The notes beneath the pieces were generated by a model that saw only the letters and a list, made by a program, of their open reading frames with translations, was not told where the DNA came from and did no database searches. The position numbers and the translations under genes were made by a program. Positions 5,751 through 6,408 of a stretch of DNA of 6,408 nucleotides are shown here, piece after piece. The stretch is from an uncultured Flavobacteriaceae bacterium (GTDB taxonomy: Bacteria; Bacteroidota; Bacteroidia; Flavobacteriales; Flavobacteriaceae), in assembly GCA_947311745.1 (NCBI GenBank), contig CAMZLT010000091.1:1-6408 (forward strand), given 5' to 3'. Each line of letters begins with the position of its first letter. Position 1 is the stretch's first letter.

Positions 5751-5942
5751 ATGAAAAATAAACAATTACTCATCTTATTAATCATAGGCGTTATTACAAC
5801 TATCCTAGGAAGTTATTTAAAAATAATGGACTATAACTATGCTACGCTACTCTTACCTATTGGTTTAGTAGTAGAATCAACTGCGATATTGCTTTTCGCT
5901 CTGCGTTCAATTAAAGATAAAAACAGTAAAAACAATGCGTAA
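5751..5942 (+). CDS. Small two-helix membrane protein, weakly GldL-like, function unknown
   Basis: This 63-residue protein has two hydrophobic segments (about residues 5-23 and 31-51), a short loop with Lys24 and Asp27, and a basic, Asn/Lys-rich C-terminal tail (52-62), so it is probably an inner-membrane hairpin. A Glu (Glu42) lies inside the second hydrophobic segment. The pattern of small residues followed by LKIM, then IGLVVES, recalls the transmembrane hairpin of the gliding/type IX secretion motor protein GldL, which has a membrane Lys and Glu. It lacks GldL's long cytoplasmic part, so it is not GldL itself. An in-frame ATG at 5706 would add 15 polar residues and overlap parC by 32 bp. 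I prefer 5751 because it gives a usual MKNK-plus-hydrophobic start 13 bp after the parC stop. It overlaps the peroxiredoxin start by 8 bp, which suggests translational coupling. No specific function can be assigned. Confidence 0.72.
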   Translation: MKNKQLLILLIIGVITTILGSYLKIMDYNYATLLLPIGLVVESTAILLFALRSIKDKNSKNNA

Positions 5943-6408
5943 AAAATCAATTATAATCGGAGGATTATTCCTTACAATAATCTTTTTCATAAATGCAACA
6001 CTCATGAAAAATGAACCTATAAAAATTGGAGATACAATTCCTAATTTTACTTTAAAAGATCAAAATGGAACTGATTTTTCAATAAATGATTATATTGGAA
6101 AATCTGTGCTAGTAATTTACTTTTATCCAAAAGACGACACACCTGGTTGCACAAAAGAAGCGTGTTCGTTTAGAGATAGTTTTCAAGACTTTACCGATTT
6201 AAACACTAAAGTAATTGGTATTAGCAGCGATTCTGTTGCATCGCATAAAAAATTTGCCGAGAAATATCGTTTACCATTTACCTTACTAGCAGACACAAAA
6301 AAAGAAATCCGAAAAGCATTTGGTGTACCAAAATTTAGCGGTTTTATTCCTGGTCGTGTAACCTATATTATTGATAAAAATGGGAAAGTCGTCTTTATTT
6401 TTAACAGC
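5935..6408 (+). CDS. bcp: BCP/PrxQ-type peroxiredoxin with N-terminal membrane/export segment, 3' end cut off
   Basis: The reading frame from the ATG at 5935 stays open for 158 codons to the window edge. Peroxiredoxin motifs are IGDTIPNFTL (31-40), YFYPKDDTPGCTKEACSFRD (62-81) with peroxidatic Cys72 in TPGCT and a second Cys77 five residues later, VIGISSDS (93-100), and PGRVTYIID (139-147) with the active-site Arg141. The Cys72/Cys77 spacing identifies the PrxQ/BCP class, which reduces hydrogen peroxide and organic hydroperoxides using thioredoxin-like donors. Residues 2-4 are RKK, followed by a hydrophobic stretch at about 6-19. This predicts a membrane anchor or Sec signal peptide and therefore a periplasmic enzyme; there is no lipobox Cys. 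An alternative start at Met24 (6004) would give a soluble cytoplasmic BCP of ordinary length. The upstream start is favoured because the N-terminus makes a well-formed signal and overlaps the preceding gene tightly (ATGCGTAA). Probably only about 15-20 C-terminal residues are missing. Confidence 0.87.
   Translation, partial: MRKKSIIIGGLFLTIIFFINATLMKNEPIKIGDTIPNFTLKDQNGTDFSINDYIGKSVLVIYFYPKDDTPGCTKEACSFRDSFQDFTDLNTKVIGISSDSVASHKKFAEKYRLPFTLLADTKKEIRKAFGVPKFSGFIPGRVTYIIDKNGKVVFIFNS

Overview
The window looks like chromosomal DNA from a low-GC member of the Bacteroidota, most likely a flavobacterium. The reasons are the strong A/T bias, the all-TAA stop codons, start codons that mostly lack a Shine-Dalgarno sequence but sit behind A-rich leaders, and the type of the topoisomerase IV subunits: an 860-residue ParC with a long C-terminal domain, paired with a 617-residue ParE. 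No mobile element, CRISPR array, tRNA or rRNA is visible. The gene content is mostly core housekeeping.

Left part, minus strand: positions 1-80 hold the first 26 codons of a ParA/Soj chromosome-partitioning ATPase, which runs off the left edge. Upstream of it, in the same orientation (157-1038), is a short-chain dehydrogenase that closely resembles mitochondrial 2,4-dienoyl-CoA reductase, including that family's altered active site. A 225-bp A/T-rich divergent intergenic region follows (1039-1263). It holds two DnaA-box-like 9-mers and no convincing promoter.

Right part, plus strand: parE (1264-3117) and parC (3155-5737) encode the two subunits of DNA topoisomerase IV, the enzyme that unlinks replicated chromosomes. 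They are followed closely by a 63-residue two-helix membrane protein (5751-5942), which overlaps by 8 bp the start of a BCP/PrxQ-type peroxiredoxin with an N-terminal membrane or export segment (5935 to the right edge). No terminator-like hairpin separates these four genes, so they could form one transcription unit.

The theme is chromosome segregation: ParA and topoisomerase IV lie about 1.2 kb apart. Within this context three sequence signals stand out. A 13/16 match to the ParB-binding site parS lies inside parC (4897-4912). A sliding-clamp-binding-like pentapeptide, QISLF, lies at the extreme C-terminus of ParC behind an acidic tail. Two DnaA-box-like sites lie in the divergent intergenic region. 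Each is testable, and none is proven by sequence alone. I see no clearly new multi-gene system here.
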